From Dactylonectria macrodidyma (lineage: Eukaryota > Ascomycota > Sordariomycetes > Hypocreales > Nectriaceae), in assembly GCA_020744425.1 (NCBI GenBank), contig JAGMUV010000003.1, positions 186,001 through 250,000 of the forward strand: DNA of 64,000 nucleotides, in the 5' to 3' direction. This document shows positions 32,874 to 44,553 of the stretch, in pieces. The notes under the pieces are model-generated. The model worked only from the letters and a program-made list of their open reading frames with translations, was not told the origin of the DNA and did no database searches. Made by a program: the position numbers and the translations under genes. Position 1 is the first letter of the stretch, and each line of letters opens with the position of its first letter.

Positions 32874-33357
32874 ATCCCATCCACCAGAATTGTCCTTACC
32901 TACCTTACCTTATCAACGCTATCTCCGATCACTGTGATGGGCAGCGTACGTAGACCTAGTAGGTCACCTGGGTCGGCCTGTCGGGGTGCCATCACCACCA
33001 ACTATCGCCGACTTATCTGCGGAGACCACCTCATATCGCTGCTAGCACGTCTTCAGCCCCTGTAGACGGACTAAAACGCGGGGTAACTTGACAGACAGCA
33101 GGAGTCATGCTCCAACAGGGAAGGAAGGGCAGATTGGATGAGTGGGGCAGGAACTACCTGGGATGGGGCGAGCTAGTCACTGCTATCCATGTCCATCTCA
33201 CACGCGCCGCTGTTCGAACCCATAACTCACACCAATAGGCCTACAACCTACGCTACCACCGACAATCTCAGGACTATCCACTCCGACATCGCTCGAATTC
33301 CTCTCCGGAGTGCTCTCATATCCCATATCCCGGCTCACATCCGTTCGTGGCAGAGAA

Positions 33358-33370
33358 GGTCGTTTCGACC
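33358..33370. promoter_or_regulatory. Palindromic operator candidate, copy 3
   Basis: GGTCGTTTCGACC, 230 bp before the oxoprolinase ATG, preceded by AA and followed by T as in copy 1. Confidence 0.65.
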
Positions 33371-33600
33371 TGAGCATCGCACCATCCTTGGTCGCTGCCG
33401 CTGACTTGTCATGGATCCCTTGTATATAAAGCAAACATGCCTGCGACGACATCGAGTTGTCAATAGACATGTTACGCACGGCAATTCATCATTCTCATGA
33501 CAGGAGATACCTGATCCTCTTTTGCCCATCTCACTATTACGATAGGCGGCTCATTTCTCCCTCACCTTAGCCGCCGCTACAGCAACCTAGGCGCATCAAG

Positions 33601-36600
33601 ATGCCTGGAATCGTCTCAGACACGGTGACAGATTCAATCCTCATCGCAATCGATCGCGGTGGCACTTTCACCGATGTATGGGCATCTGTAGAGGGGAAGC
33701 CGGACTTTGTTTTCAAGCTGCTCTCCGTGGACCCGGATCACTACAAAGATGCGCCAACAGAAGGCGTCCGGAGAGTTCTCTCCCACTACCTCGGCCGCGA
33801 GATCCCCAAGTCGACCCCACTGCCGAAGAAGCCCATCCGTGCCATCCGCATGGGCACCACAGTCGCCACCAACGCACTGCTCGAGCGGAAAGGCAGCCGC
33901 CATGCCTTCTTGGTAACCAAGGGCCACCGCGATGTGCTCGAGATCGGATCTCAACAACGCCCTGATATCTTTGCCCTGGACATCCGGAAAGCAGCCGTTC
34001 TCTACGACACGGTTGTCGAGGTTAACGAGAGGGTCACTCTGGAATACTATGACGAGGAGCCCAACCGTGTCGATGGAATCCGCAAAGCGACCAAGGGCGA
34101 TCTCGTCCAGGGGGTTGGCGGCGAACTGATCCGCGTGCTGGAGCCCCTGAATGAGAATTCCACCAAGGCGTCGCTGGAGCGGTTGCGGGGAGAGGGCTAT
34201 TCTACTATCGCAGTATGTCTGGCACACTCTTTTTTGTTCCCCGAACACGAGCGCCGTATCGAGGCCATGGCGCGAGAGGCTGGCTTTAGCCACGTCTCGC
34301 TATCTTCTGCCGTCGGTGCGAACATGGTCAAGATGGTCTCCCGCGGCGGCACCGCGTCTGCAGACGCATATCTTACCCCGGAGACGCACAAGTATATTTC
34401 GAGCTTCGCAGCCGGATTCGAAGGCGGTACTCTCGATGACCTGCGCTGTGAGTTCATGCAGAGCGACGGTGGACTCGCCAACTACAAGGCCTTCAGCGGT
34501 ATGAAGGGCATCCTGAGCGGCCCAGCAGGCGGCCTCGTGGGCTTCGCCCGGACGTCGTACGATGGCACGACTCCCGTCGTGGGATTCGACATGGGCGGAA
34601 CATCGACTGACGTGAGTCGCTTCGGCGGTACCTTCGATCACGTCTTCGAGACGACAACGGCCGGTGTCACCATACAGAGCCCCCAGCTGGATATCCACAC
34701 AGTTGCGGCCGGTGGTGGCAGCATCCTCTTCTGGGAGAACGGCTTGTTCCGCGTCGGGCCAGAGAGCGCTGGCGCCCATCCCGGGCCAGCATCCTATCGC
34801 AAGGGCGGCCCGCTCACCATCACAGACGCCAACCTTCTCCTGGGTCGGCTGCTGCCGGAATATTTCCCCAAGATCTTCGGCCCGGGCGAAGACCAGACGC
34901 TGGATGTAGGCATTGTGAGGCACAAGTTCACTCTCCTAGCCCAGGAGATCAGTAGTGACACCGGCCGGGAGGCGACACCTGAAGAGGTGGCTGTCGGGTT
35001 TATCCAGGTTGCCAATGAGACCATGTGTAGGCCCATCCGTTCCCTCACCGAGGCGAGGGGCTTTGAAATTACCTCGCACAACCTGGCCGTCTTCGGAGGC
35101 GCTGGTGGCCAGCACGCATGTGAGATTGCCGAGAATCTTGGGATTTCCAGGGTTGTGATGCACAAATATTCGAGTCTATTGTCTGCATATGGTAGGGGCT
35201 CCATCCGTCACCGAGATCAAGCTTCCACATCCCCTTCAAACAGACATGCAGTGAACTCCAGCTGACGAAACAATTTTAGGAATGGCTTTGGCCGAGGTTG
35301 TTCAGGAGGCCCAGGAACCATGCAACGAAGTCCTTGACCCAGCTTCCATGGCCAAGATCAACGCCAGGCACAAGAGCCTCCGCGAGAAGACGACCGCCGT
35401 CCTCCTCGCCCAGGGACTCGACGAGACTGCAGTCAGGCACGAAGTCTACCTCAACCTGCGCTACCGCGGCAGCGACACTACGCTTATGATACTCAAGCCC
35501 GCAGATGGTGACTGGAAGAAGGCGTTCATCGCGGAGCACCTTCGTGAGTTCTCGTTTGTGCTGCCTGAGACCAGGGACGTGCTGGCAGATGACATCCGGG
35601 TACGCGCCATTGGCGTCAGTTCCGAGAACACCAAGGACAACGAGGCCCTGGAACGCGAGCTCCGGGAAGGCACGTTCGAGGCTATTAATGCCCAGAAGTT
35701 GGCGGCTGAAAAGGTCAGTACTTGGAGTTGTGTCAATATCTCCGTCCCTAAATTCTGAAAGCCCCTCTCGAACCCATCTGACAATTTCTTTCCGGTCCAG
35801 CGTCCCGTTTATTTTAAGCATAGCGGCTATCACGACTCGATCGTGGTCCTCCTCAAAGACCTCACCGTAGGCAACGTCGTGGCCGGCCCCGCCATCATCA
35901 TCGACAACACCCAAACCGTTGTTATTGCCCCAGGGTGTCACGCACGTCTCTTGACGAATCATATCGTCATCGATGTAAAGAGCCTAGATGCCCACAAAGC
36001 CGATCCTGAAACGGTTGACCCCGTTCAACTTTCGCTCTTCGGCCACAGATTCATGAGCATCGCCGAGCAGATGGGTCGTGCCCTGCAGAAGACTTGCGTC
36101 TCCTTGAACATCAAGGAGAGGCTTGACTTTGCCTGTGCCATCTTCGGCCCGAATGGTGACCTGGTTGCCAACGCACCGCACGTGCCTGTGTTCCTCGGAA
36201 GCATGAGCTACGCGGTAAAGGGGCAGATCGACCTCGTAGGGGATAGTATGCGACCAGGTGATGTCTACGTCACGAATCATCCCGGTGAGTTAGTTCCTTC
36301 GGTTGATGCTAGCTTTTCTAGCGCACCCTCCTGCTGTATAAACGAAAAGAATAGATGGCTGACCTGCATATCTTTTAGTCAACGGTGGAACTCATCTGCC
36401 AGACATGACCGTCGTCACACCCGTATTTGACGACGAGGGCAAGAACATCCTCTTCTTCCTGGCTTCTCGCGGGCACCACACGGACATTGGCGGCTCGGAC
36501 GGCACGTCTATGCCTCCCAACTCCACGGAGCTGTGGCACGAAGGCGTGGCCATTCGGACCTTCACCATGATTCGCGATGGCCGCTTTGACGAAGAGGGCA

Positions 36601-37838
36601 TCGCCAGAATCTTCGCAGAACCTGGCAAACGGCCCGGTTGTAACAGCACGCAACGCCTGAGCGACAACATCACAGACCTCCAGGCTTTCGCCGCAGCGAA
36701 CAACAAGGGCGCCAAGCTTCTCAACAAGCTCATTGCGCAGTACGGACCGAAGACGGTTCACCTGTACATGGACGCGATCCAGTCCAACGCCGAATCGGCA
36801 GTCCGTCAGTTCCTGAAGAAGGTTCGGGGAGAAAGGCCCGACGGAATCCTCCGAGCAACGGGACTTATGGACAATAGCTCCCGGATCGAGCTCGAGGTCC
36901 GTATCCGCGAGGACGGCAGTGCCACCTTCGACTTCACCGGCACCACGCCCGAGCTCCACGGCAACATGAACGCGCCCAAGGCGCTCACCTTCTCGGGTAT
37001 CATCTTCTGCCTGCGCACCATGATCGGCGCCGACATCCCGCTCAACCAGGGCTGCATGGCGCCTATCGACTGTGTCCTGCCGGTCGGCTGCTTCCTCAAC
37101 CCGTCCGACGCGGCAGCCGTATGTGCCGGCAACACGCACACCTCGCAGCGCATCTGCGACACCATCCTGCAGGCCTTTGAGGCAGCCGCCGCGTCGCAGG
37201 GATGCATGAACTGCCTGGGCTTCTTCGGCGGCGAGACTGTCGACCCCCTGACGGGTCGCACGGCCAGCTTCAGCTACGCCTTCGGAGAGACCATCTGTGG
37301 CGGCGCCGGGGCAGGCCCGACGTGGCACGGGGCCAGCGCCGTGCACACGCATATGACCAACACGCGCATCACGGACGCCGAGCTGGTCGAGAAGCGATAC
37401 CCCGTCCTGCTGAGGGAGTTCAGCATCCGTCGCGGCTCGGGCGGCAGGGGCGCCTTCAACGGTGGCGATGGGTGCCGCCGCGTGTACGAGGCGCTGGCTC
37501 CCCTGACCTTCAGCGTCATCACCGAGCGGAGGACGACGCGGCCGTTCGGACTGCGCGGGGGCGAGGACGGTTCATGCGGGAGTAACACGTGGAACAAGAA
37601 ACTGGAAGACGGGTCGTTCAGGGCCGTGAACCTGGGGCAGAGGGGAATGGTAAGGCTGAAGCCGGGGGATCAGCTTATTATGGTTACGCCGTCCGGAGGC
37701 GGTTTCGGGGCCGAGGCCTCCTCCAAGACGAGTGGCCGTGTGGTGAACGGCAACGGTGTCGGCGGGACGAACCTGAGCAGGGTCAGTGGGGTCAATGATC
37801 ATAGCAAATGGGGCAGCTGGGGAGCTGACGGGGTTTGA
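33601..37838 (+). CDS. 5-oxoprolinase / hydantoinase-type fused HyuA-HyuB enzyme
   Basis: Four exons: 33601-35191, 35280-35713, 35801-36284 and 36379-37838 (introns of 88, 87 and 94 nt, all in frame), giving 1322 residues. The N-terminal half is HyuA-like: 'IAIDRGGTFTDVWA' (about 15-28) is the phosphate loop of the actin-like ATPase fold; also 'MGTTVATNALLERKG', 'FDMGGTSTDVSRFGG', 'GGGSIL' and 'GPESAGAHPGPASY'. The C-terminal half is HyuB-like: 'NHPVNGGTHLPDMTVVTPVF', 'SRGHHTDIGG', 'RRGSGGRGAFNGGDG', 'TPSGGGFG'. Such enzymes use ATP to open cyclic amides: 5-oxoproline to glutamate, hydantoins or N-methylhydantoin to carbamoyl amino acids. The housekeeping eukaryotic 5-oxoprolinase has the same layout, so specificity cannot be fixed. 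Linkage to a permease, an amine oxidase and a regulator argues for a dedicated catabolic enzyme. Confidence 0.93.
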
Positions 37839-38963
37839 TCATGGTGTATACAACGTCATCCATAGTAACATGAATCAGAAACTAAGCGCTGATATGTTTA
37901 AGAAGCGCCATTGAGCTATAATACCCGATACGGAGGTAGTTTGTGATGACTAGTAAGGCGAAGTCGCGTCCGAGGATGCACCGCACCTCAAGCAGACAAG
38001 TCCTCTCTAGGTGGCCTACGAATAGTCCAAAAGTTTGTAAACAGGTGTATTGGGCGAGGCTTGCGGCGACTTCTGTAATAAGTAGCCTCATGGCCAAGAC
38101 TAACACCATCATCCTAACACAGCTATCGTCAAGGACGAGGATGAAGTCGTTAACTAGTATGGGCTGATGATCTGACTTACCCTATATAGTAGAACTTTCT
38201 TGAACCTAGGAAATTGAACACATCCTTCTCCGACACCGGATATGTGAGTAGTACTAAATTAGTCGTGATTTGACAAGGGCATATGGGACTATAGTGCATC
38301 TATCCATTCTGAGTGGGACTGTAAGGCGCATGATTGATAAATGATTGTGCATCCGCAATGGCCTTTATGCCGCGCGCTAGATACTTACGGCGAGGGCTTC
38401 GGACACGAGTTCTACCAGTGGGTAATGGCACTACTGCAGAAACTATGCCACGACGGGGAACTGAGGTCTTATAATCTAGCGCTATCATTGACATGTTTGG
38501 GGAAGATGACAAGATAACTCCAATAGCATGTAGCGGTATTGGGACATTGTCTGCAAAGAAATTGAAGCTCCTAGAGGGACTGGACTTGCAGGGCGAATAA
38601 CAAGAAGCCAAGCTCAAGGGCGTCTTCCATGGCTCTTCAGAACCCACCATATTACGAGCTACTCATGTATGTGCCAATCTTATGCCTTTATTATTGACAT
38701 ATTGTAGAGTACATGAACAATCATCGTATTCTCTGAAGACCAGATCTATTGCCGCCCAGTTGGTTGGAAGAGTTTTAGGCCAAAGCATCCAGGGCACAAG
38801 ACAATGAAAGCAGGCCCATCATTGAAATCAATCTGTAAACGTGTAGAGTAGTGGGTTGGCTAATATTTAGATGCGAATGTGAGGTAGGCCCAGTATGTAC
38901 ATCGACAAAGTGTAGTATGGACAGGAAATAAGACTTAGAATGACCCCGGCAGGATTCAAAACA
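37839..38963. other. Intergenic region, no gene seen
   Basis: Both flanking genes end here (convergent). Short frames such as 38300-38650 (minus) show no features. Confidence 0.5.
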
Positions 38964-40452
38964 TCATGCTACTAGAGAATTGACATAGTTCTCCAGGTTA
39001 GAATACCCGTTACTGGCAATCTTCATGCCATCGCTTTTGTCATTAGGATTCAGGCCATTTGCCGTCTCCCAGGCATCTGGAATGCCGTCCCCATCTGTAT
39101 CCGTGGGCGCCGTGCCGCTGGCAATAGTCCCCGCACCACCCATGCTGGCTTCGTCCGAAATAAGTGCTCCCTTTGTGCCGTAGGAGCGGACCTGCGTGAT
39201 GAGCTGGGTATCGACGCTGTCGCGGGATAGCGAGGCGCCAGAACCAGTCAAGACAACCTCGACGGCTTGCTGAGGGGTGTATAGCGTCGTAGGACCAGGG
39301 TAGCTGTAGGGCGAAGACTGGAAGTCGATGCTGGAGTAGCAAGTGGATGTTTCGCAAAGAGCCGAGCCGTCGAGGACACCGTCGCGGTCGGAATCATAAA
39401 AGTTATTCTTCACGTCTGAGGGCAGGAAGATTAGCAACACGGCTGATGGGCAATAGAGCAGACATTCACTCACAAGCATGGAAGTTGGAGTTGCCTCTTG
39501 TAAAGGCCGTCACGCTGGTGCTAGGGCCAGAGATGAAGTAGTTGTTGATGATGTTGGCATAACTCTGGCCCGAGCTGTCACCGGCAATATAGCCACCGCC
39601 ACCACCCCAGTTGTAAATGACCTACACGTGACAGTTAGCAAGACGTTGGACTAAAAATTTGACGAAAAAATCACTGACATTGTTCTGGAAGTCATTGACA
39701 CCTTTGACCTTGGGGTTCCTGGTCTTGTTGTCAATGTAAAGGTTTCGGAACAGACTGACGCCGCCATCGGTCTCCATCAATCCACCGCACGAGTGCGTCT
39801 CGAGGCCTTGGGCAATGATGCTATTCTGGACAGTCACATTGACCGCGTCTCCGCTGATGGAAAAGGTCTCGTCGCGTCCCCACGACACGCTGAGGTGGTC
39901 GAAGACCATGCGGTTACCGGAAGCTATGGTGATAGCGTCCTTGCCAGAGGTGCCGCCTTTGCCCATGCGAACGCGGATGTAGCGAGCGATGGAATCATTG
40001 GCGTCAGACCAGGACCAGCCATCGCCGTAAATAGTGATGCCCTATATACAGTGGTCTGGTCAGCCATGTGTCAAGGTAATGGCTCGGGAAATGAGATGGA
40101 ACAAACGTACGCCTCCTGGGGCGGTTTGGCCGGCAATGTAAATATTGGATTTGACCACGATACGGGATGAGATGTTGATGACGCCGCCAACTTCGAAGAC
40201 GACGATGCGGTTGGACGTCGACACGGCGTCTCGCAACGAGCCTGTGCCAGAGTCGCTTTTACCCAATGTCAGCCTACTTAGTGTGGTTGACGTGAAGATC
40301 GAATTGGCTTACTCCAGGTTCGTCACCTTGTACACCGAGCCATAGCGTCCGCCGACAGCATTCCTCCCCAGGCCCTCAGCTCCTGGGAAAGCGAGCTGGG
40401 CCGTTGCTGCACCCTGAAATAGCAGCGCTAGAGTAGACAGAGAAGCCTTCAT
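38964..40452 (-). CDS. Secreted pectate lyase, polysaccharide lyase family 1 type
   Basis: Five exons on the minus strand: 40452-40313, 40255-40111, 40041-39679, 39621-39474 and 39415-38964 (introns 56-69 nt), giving 415 residues. Residues 1-19 are a signal peptide. The mature start 'LAFPGAEGLGRNAVGGRYG' and the ladder 'DSGTGSLRDAV', 'DHLSVSWGRDETFSIS', 'ETHSCGGL', 'NKTRNPKVKG' fit the parallel beta-helix pectate lyases that cleave polygalacturonan by Ca-dependent beta-elimination. Near the C-terminus 'DSDRDGVLDG' and 'DTDGDGIPDAWE' are Asp-rich Ca-binding loops of the thrombospondin type 3 / dockerin-like kind, more usual in bacterial lyases. It lies two genes from a pectin methylesterase-pectate lyase. 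Substrate pectin or pectate is very likely; the subfamily is not determinable here. Confidence 0.9.
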
Positions 40453-42816
40453 TGTGATGATGTATTGACAAAGAACCAGAAGCCAACAGAGAAAATCGCA
40501 GCTAAAATGGCTACTCGGGTCACCACCCCATTTATGTTTCCTAGGTTTTAAGCATAACGTCGTATTCAAGCCTCCGATTTCCCAACGGAGTCGCTCCAAA
40601 TGATGCTCCGTTGTCCCAATTTGGGATGCGGTACCACTGTTTGGTCCCTAATAAAGGTGTACGACTGGGATCGTGTTTCCAGGTTCAACCGATTGGTGGA
40701 AAGCCATGTCGCTTGTGCTCCCTTTTGTGGAGAAAATTCGGCTTGCCTTCTTTCTAAAACGTGGCATGGGTAAAGTTTCAGGCATTCCAGTTTCGCATTG
40801 CGGAAGACAGGCTAGTAGAGCAGGCTTCGCGCTTGGCTTGAAATGCCATCTCTGCTCACATGTTCCTTGGCGAGTGGGTCTATCTCCTATTCAGAGAGAA
40901 TACACGTCTGAAATAAAGGGTTAGAAAGGAGAGGCGGTTTTAGGCCAAGCTAAGTCTGGGGGCAAGATGGGTGCTTGCTAGGAAAGAAGAGGGGGTGAAA
41001 AAAGGAAAGAAAAGGAAAGAAAAGGAAAGAGAAAAAAAGAGTGAGGCTGTAATTCGAACGCTGCAGTTGGTATTTACTACTGAACTTTGACGAGATGGCG
41101 AGAAAAGGGCGAGCATGTGTATAGCAATGCCTCGAGTAGGTGGGTATAGCGAACCGAAAGCTGCCAGTAGTTCTAGTAGCCAGTTTAGAGCTCACCTCTA
41201 CCTGAAGCAAGGCGGCCAATTGAAGAAAGGATTCATTGAGTTAGCGATTCTGCTCCGTGGACTTGAAGGGTGCTGTTATATCCACGTAAATATTGGGGTT
41301 TGGAACGCTTAAAGTGTGAAGAAGAGGTGTTTTCTTTTCCTCTTGTGCCAGAAACCCACCCTTGAAAAAGCGGATAGCCTATTACATAGAGTGCTGTTTG
41401 ACCTTGTCGCATAATATCAAGTTGCACTTGGCACGGTGTGGAAGTTGGCACAGCATGGTCTGGGTTCTAAAGGAGAGATGCCAAATTTTCAAGTATATGT
41501 CTCAGTCATTGTAAATGCGCCGATGACCACCATATTAGAATGATGGTAGTTAATCATGAGTCTTTATGGGATTGATCGAGTCATACCAATTTGCGCAATT
41601 GCGTAGTTCACTTTGCTGATAAACCCAATAGTTGATATGGTCCACGGTCGGATGCATTTCTAGTCAAATAATAGGTGACCTGAGATAAATTCCATCAGTT
41701 CAAGCATACTTGAGGAAGCGAATCACGCTGCCTGTAATGGTAAGCAGCAGTAGAAGCAGGGGTATTTTTGAATGCAACTGAGCTGGAGGAAGATGATATC
41801 CGACGTGAATTAATTCAACCAATAAATGACACAACATTTACGGGTCTACGTGGATTGAATCTGATCGTGCCCTGACTCAAGAGGCGACGTCGCACTCGGA
41901 AACCCTCCGCCAACCGAGATGCCATGGGAAAGTCATGCACGATGAGATGGCGCCTCGGCATGTGAGGATATGGAGTGGGATGGTAGATTGCGTGATGATC
42001 TTCCCAGTATGAACAGTTTGTTATCTCTTAGTCATTATATCGTCATCTCTTTCGTCTCTAGGGCGAATTGTAGCCGAGGATGGGGTCTTCTGTCAGCCCG
42101 CAAACAAGTGTCGCTTTGTCGCTATCACGGAACCCATTCCGAGGCCGACGTCGCATGGTTCATCGTGGCCACGTGGGCGCTGCGTCCTGAGGAAATATTA
42201 ACGAATTTATTGTTGTATTCTATTGCCAGTGTCGCTGAATGCAGATTATCTTGATTGCTGCCTACTCCTGATAGTGGTGCGCAGTAGTGTCTATTCAGCT
42301 TGGCTAGATGTCGGTGGTGGAGATGGCAATCAAAGTTTTCTAGGCATTTTAGGTTTGTCTTCAAACGTTTGCCGACTGGTTAGCCAAGGCCCTACGAGCT
42401 CATCTCCCGCTTAGGTAGGTAGACAAGCGGCACCTAGTAGCCGTTCATGACGCAAAAGAGGCTGAAGGAAATAGCCGGACAGAAAGAAAATAACAAATAC
42501 CAACAAGCCAAACTGTCGGAACGCGGAACTTGACCCCAGGTTTTTCGGACTCTCGGAATCGGTCCTTGCGTGATATCGGAGATGGGCCGATCTGCTACAC
42601 GTCGACAGGCGGTTACAATGCGGGGGAATCTGGGGTACATGGATATCCCTCGTAGGATTGATGTGATGAACCAGAGTTGCTTTGATAAGAGAAAATACGT
42701 ATAATTACCGCTGGGACGTCGGGCGAAACGAAATTTAACCTGCAAGATCTTGACCGTTATCAAAAGTTGGCCCTTCCTCTCGGGTTTGCACGTTATTGTC
42801 AACCATTCTTGTCGCA
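40453..42816. other. Divergent intergenic region between pectate lyase and permease
   Basis: 2.4 kb without a supported gene. It contains a GA-rich microsatellite at 41001-41040 and AT-rich stretches. Regulatory sites for both flanking genes are expected here but none is distinctive. Confidence 0.5.
41001..41040. repeat. 10-bp purine microsatellite
   Basis: AAAGGAAAGA occurs three times head to tail (41001-41030), followed by GAAAAAAAGA. Confidence 0.9.
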
Positions 42817-44446
42817 ATGTCTTCGCAAAAGACAGACTACGCCGGTGTCACTGATGACAAGCCGGGCGTGGTGGTCATCGATGATGTCTCCAAATCGAGC
42901 AACCTCATGACCTTGGACGAGGCAACCAACAAACGCCTCTTGCGAAAGATTGATTGGAAACTAATGCCTATCCTCTGTTTCACGTATGCCCTCCAATACT
43001 ACGACAAGGCTACCATGAGCCAGGCAGCCATCTTTGGCCTCAAAACAGACCTCGGCCTCGAAGACGGCCTCAAGTACTCCTGGGCGACCCTCATCTTCTC
43101 CATCGGCTACATCGTGGGCACCTACCCCATCTCGCTGCTGGCCCAGAAGTTTCCGCCTAGAATTGTATGCACCATCATCTGTGTCATCTGGGCCGTTATT
43201 ACGCTTTGTACAGCCGCCTGCACGTCGTTTGGGGGTCTCTTGGCGAATCGGTTTGCCTTGGGCCTCATCGAAGCAGGAGTATCTCCCATCTTCATGCTCG
43301 TCGTCGGCTTGTGGTATACCCACTCAGAGCAGGTCTCGCGGTCAAGTTGGTGGTACTCGTTTAGTGGAGGGTCGCTCTTGATCAGGTGAGTGATATGTAA
43401 TCACCTAGGTATCGTCACTGTTGACTGACTAGTTAAGCCCTCCCATCAACTATGGTCTCGGTCACATTTCTGGAGGATCTCTTAACTCCTGGCAGTACAT
43501 GTACCTCTTCGCTGGAGGAGTTACACTCATCTGGGGCGTCGCTCTCTGGTGGCTGTTCCCAGACAGCCCCCAGCATGCAAAGGGTTTCACCGAAGAGGAA
43601 CACCAGATGCTCCTGGAGCGAATTCGACAGAACAACTCCGGCATGGAGAACAAGAATGTCAAGATGTACCAGGTCCGGGAAGCGCTGAGTGACTACCAAC
43701 TATGGTGCATCCTCATCATGTCCACAGTGTCCACGACTGGCTCCGGCGCCATCAGCTCTTTTGGATCCATCGTCTTCAACGGTATGGGGTTTAGTGTTTA
43801 CAACTCCCTTCTACTAAACATGCCCATCGGAGCGATGGCCCTTATTTGCGTGCTTGGCTCTGGAGTTTTAGGTCGGACTGTCCCGGGCTCACGTCTTTAT
43901 ATCGTGGCGGGCTCTTGTCTTCCAGTCATCTTGGGCTGCGCATTGCTGTAAGCATTCATCAATTCTGTACTAATCAATGACTGATGTTTCGTAGATGGAA
44001 ACTGCCCGACTCCAATACCGGGGGTCGCATTACAGGATTCTATCTTCTCAACTTCTTTTCCTCGGCATGGGTCCAATGCATTGGCCTCGGAACTTCTAAC
44101 GTCGCAGGATACACTAAAAAGGCTGTCTACGCGGCGGGCACATTCATCGGATACTCTCTTGGAAACATCATCGGCCCATTGATGTTCGATGCGTAAGAAT
44201 TGAAGACGCGACAATTAACTCTCATTATGCTAATCAATTTGTAGAAAATACGCACCCCGGTATGACGAAAGTTTCATGGGTATCATGATTTGCTTTGTGG
44301 TCTGCATTTTAGTTGCCTTTGTCCTACGTGGGCTACTCGCCAGGGAAAATGCTCGCCGCGACCGAGAATACGGAACGCCTGAGATGAGCCACGGATTGGA
44401 AGATTTGACCGATAGAGAGAACAAGTCTTTTAGATACAACCTCTAG
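42817..44446 (+). CDS. MFS permease, anion:cation symporter family, next to pectinases
   Basis: Four exons: 42817-43385, 43438-43947, 43995-44192 and 44245-44446 (introns 52, 47 and 52 nt), giving 492 residues. The ATG at 42817 is the first in frame; an upstream TTG at 42796 is not a fungal start. After an N-terminal cytosolic segment, 'RKIDWKLMPILCFTYALQYYDKATMSQAAIFGL' (42939 onward) begins the first of about twelve membrane segments. 'GGRITGFYLLNFFSSAWVQ' and 'NVAGYTKKAVYAAGTFIGYS' are typical of the fungal Dal5-type branch, which imports small carboxylated compounds with protons. It sits between two pectin-degrading genes, so a galacturonate-derived acid is an attractive substrate guess (inference). 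It is a different subgroup from the permease at 26848-28723; the two share only family motifs. Confidence 0.9.
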
Positions 44447-44553
44447 GCGGGATAATTTGGACTATGAATGAAAGATTGCAAAAGGAACAATGCTCATGCT
44501 CAAACACTGTTCCTGCTGCTCTATATACAGATTCAAGCACATCGACCAGCCTC

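Larger units (their letters stand above)
32513..33600. promoter_or_regulatory. Divergent promoter of the regulator and oxoprolinase genes
   Basis: About 1.1 kb with two perfect palindromes (32861-32873, 33358-33370) and an additional half-site AAGGTCGTTTGG at 32733-32744. GATA-type motifs: AGATAA at 32751 and 32813; on the other strand at 32910-32915 and 33013-33018. No gene is seen inside. Confidence 0.6.

Noticed and set aside
33205..33225. GTTCGAACC as a tRNA T-arm
   Set aside because: No matching acceptor, D or anticodon stems flank it on either strand.
33634..34923. Minus-strand frames opposite the oxoprolinase gene
   Set aside because: They mirror GC-rich codons of a well-conserved enzyme and have no features of their own.
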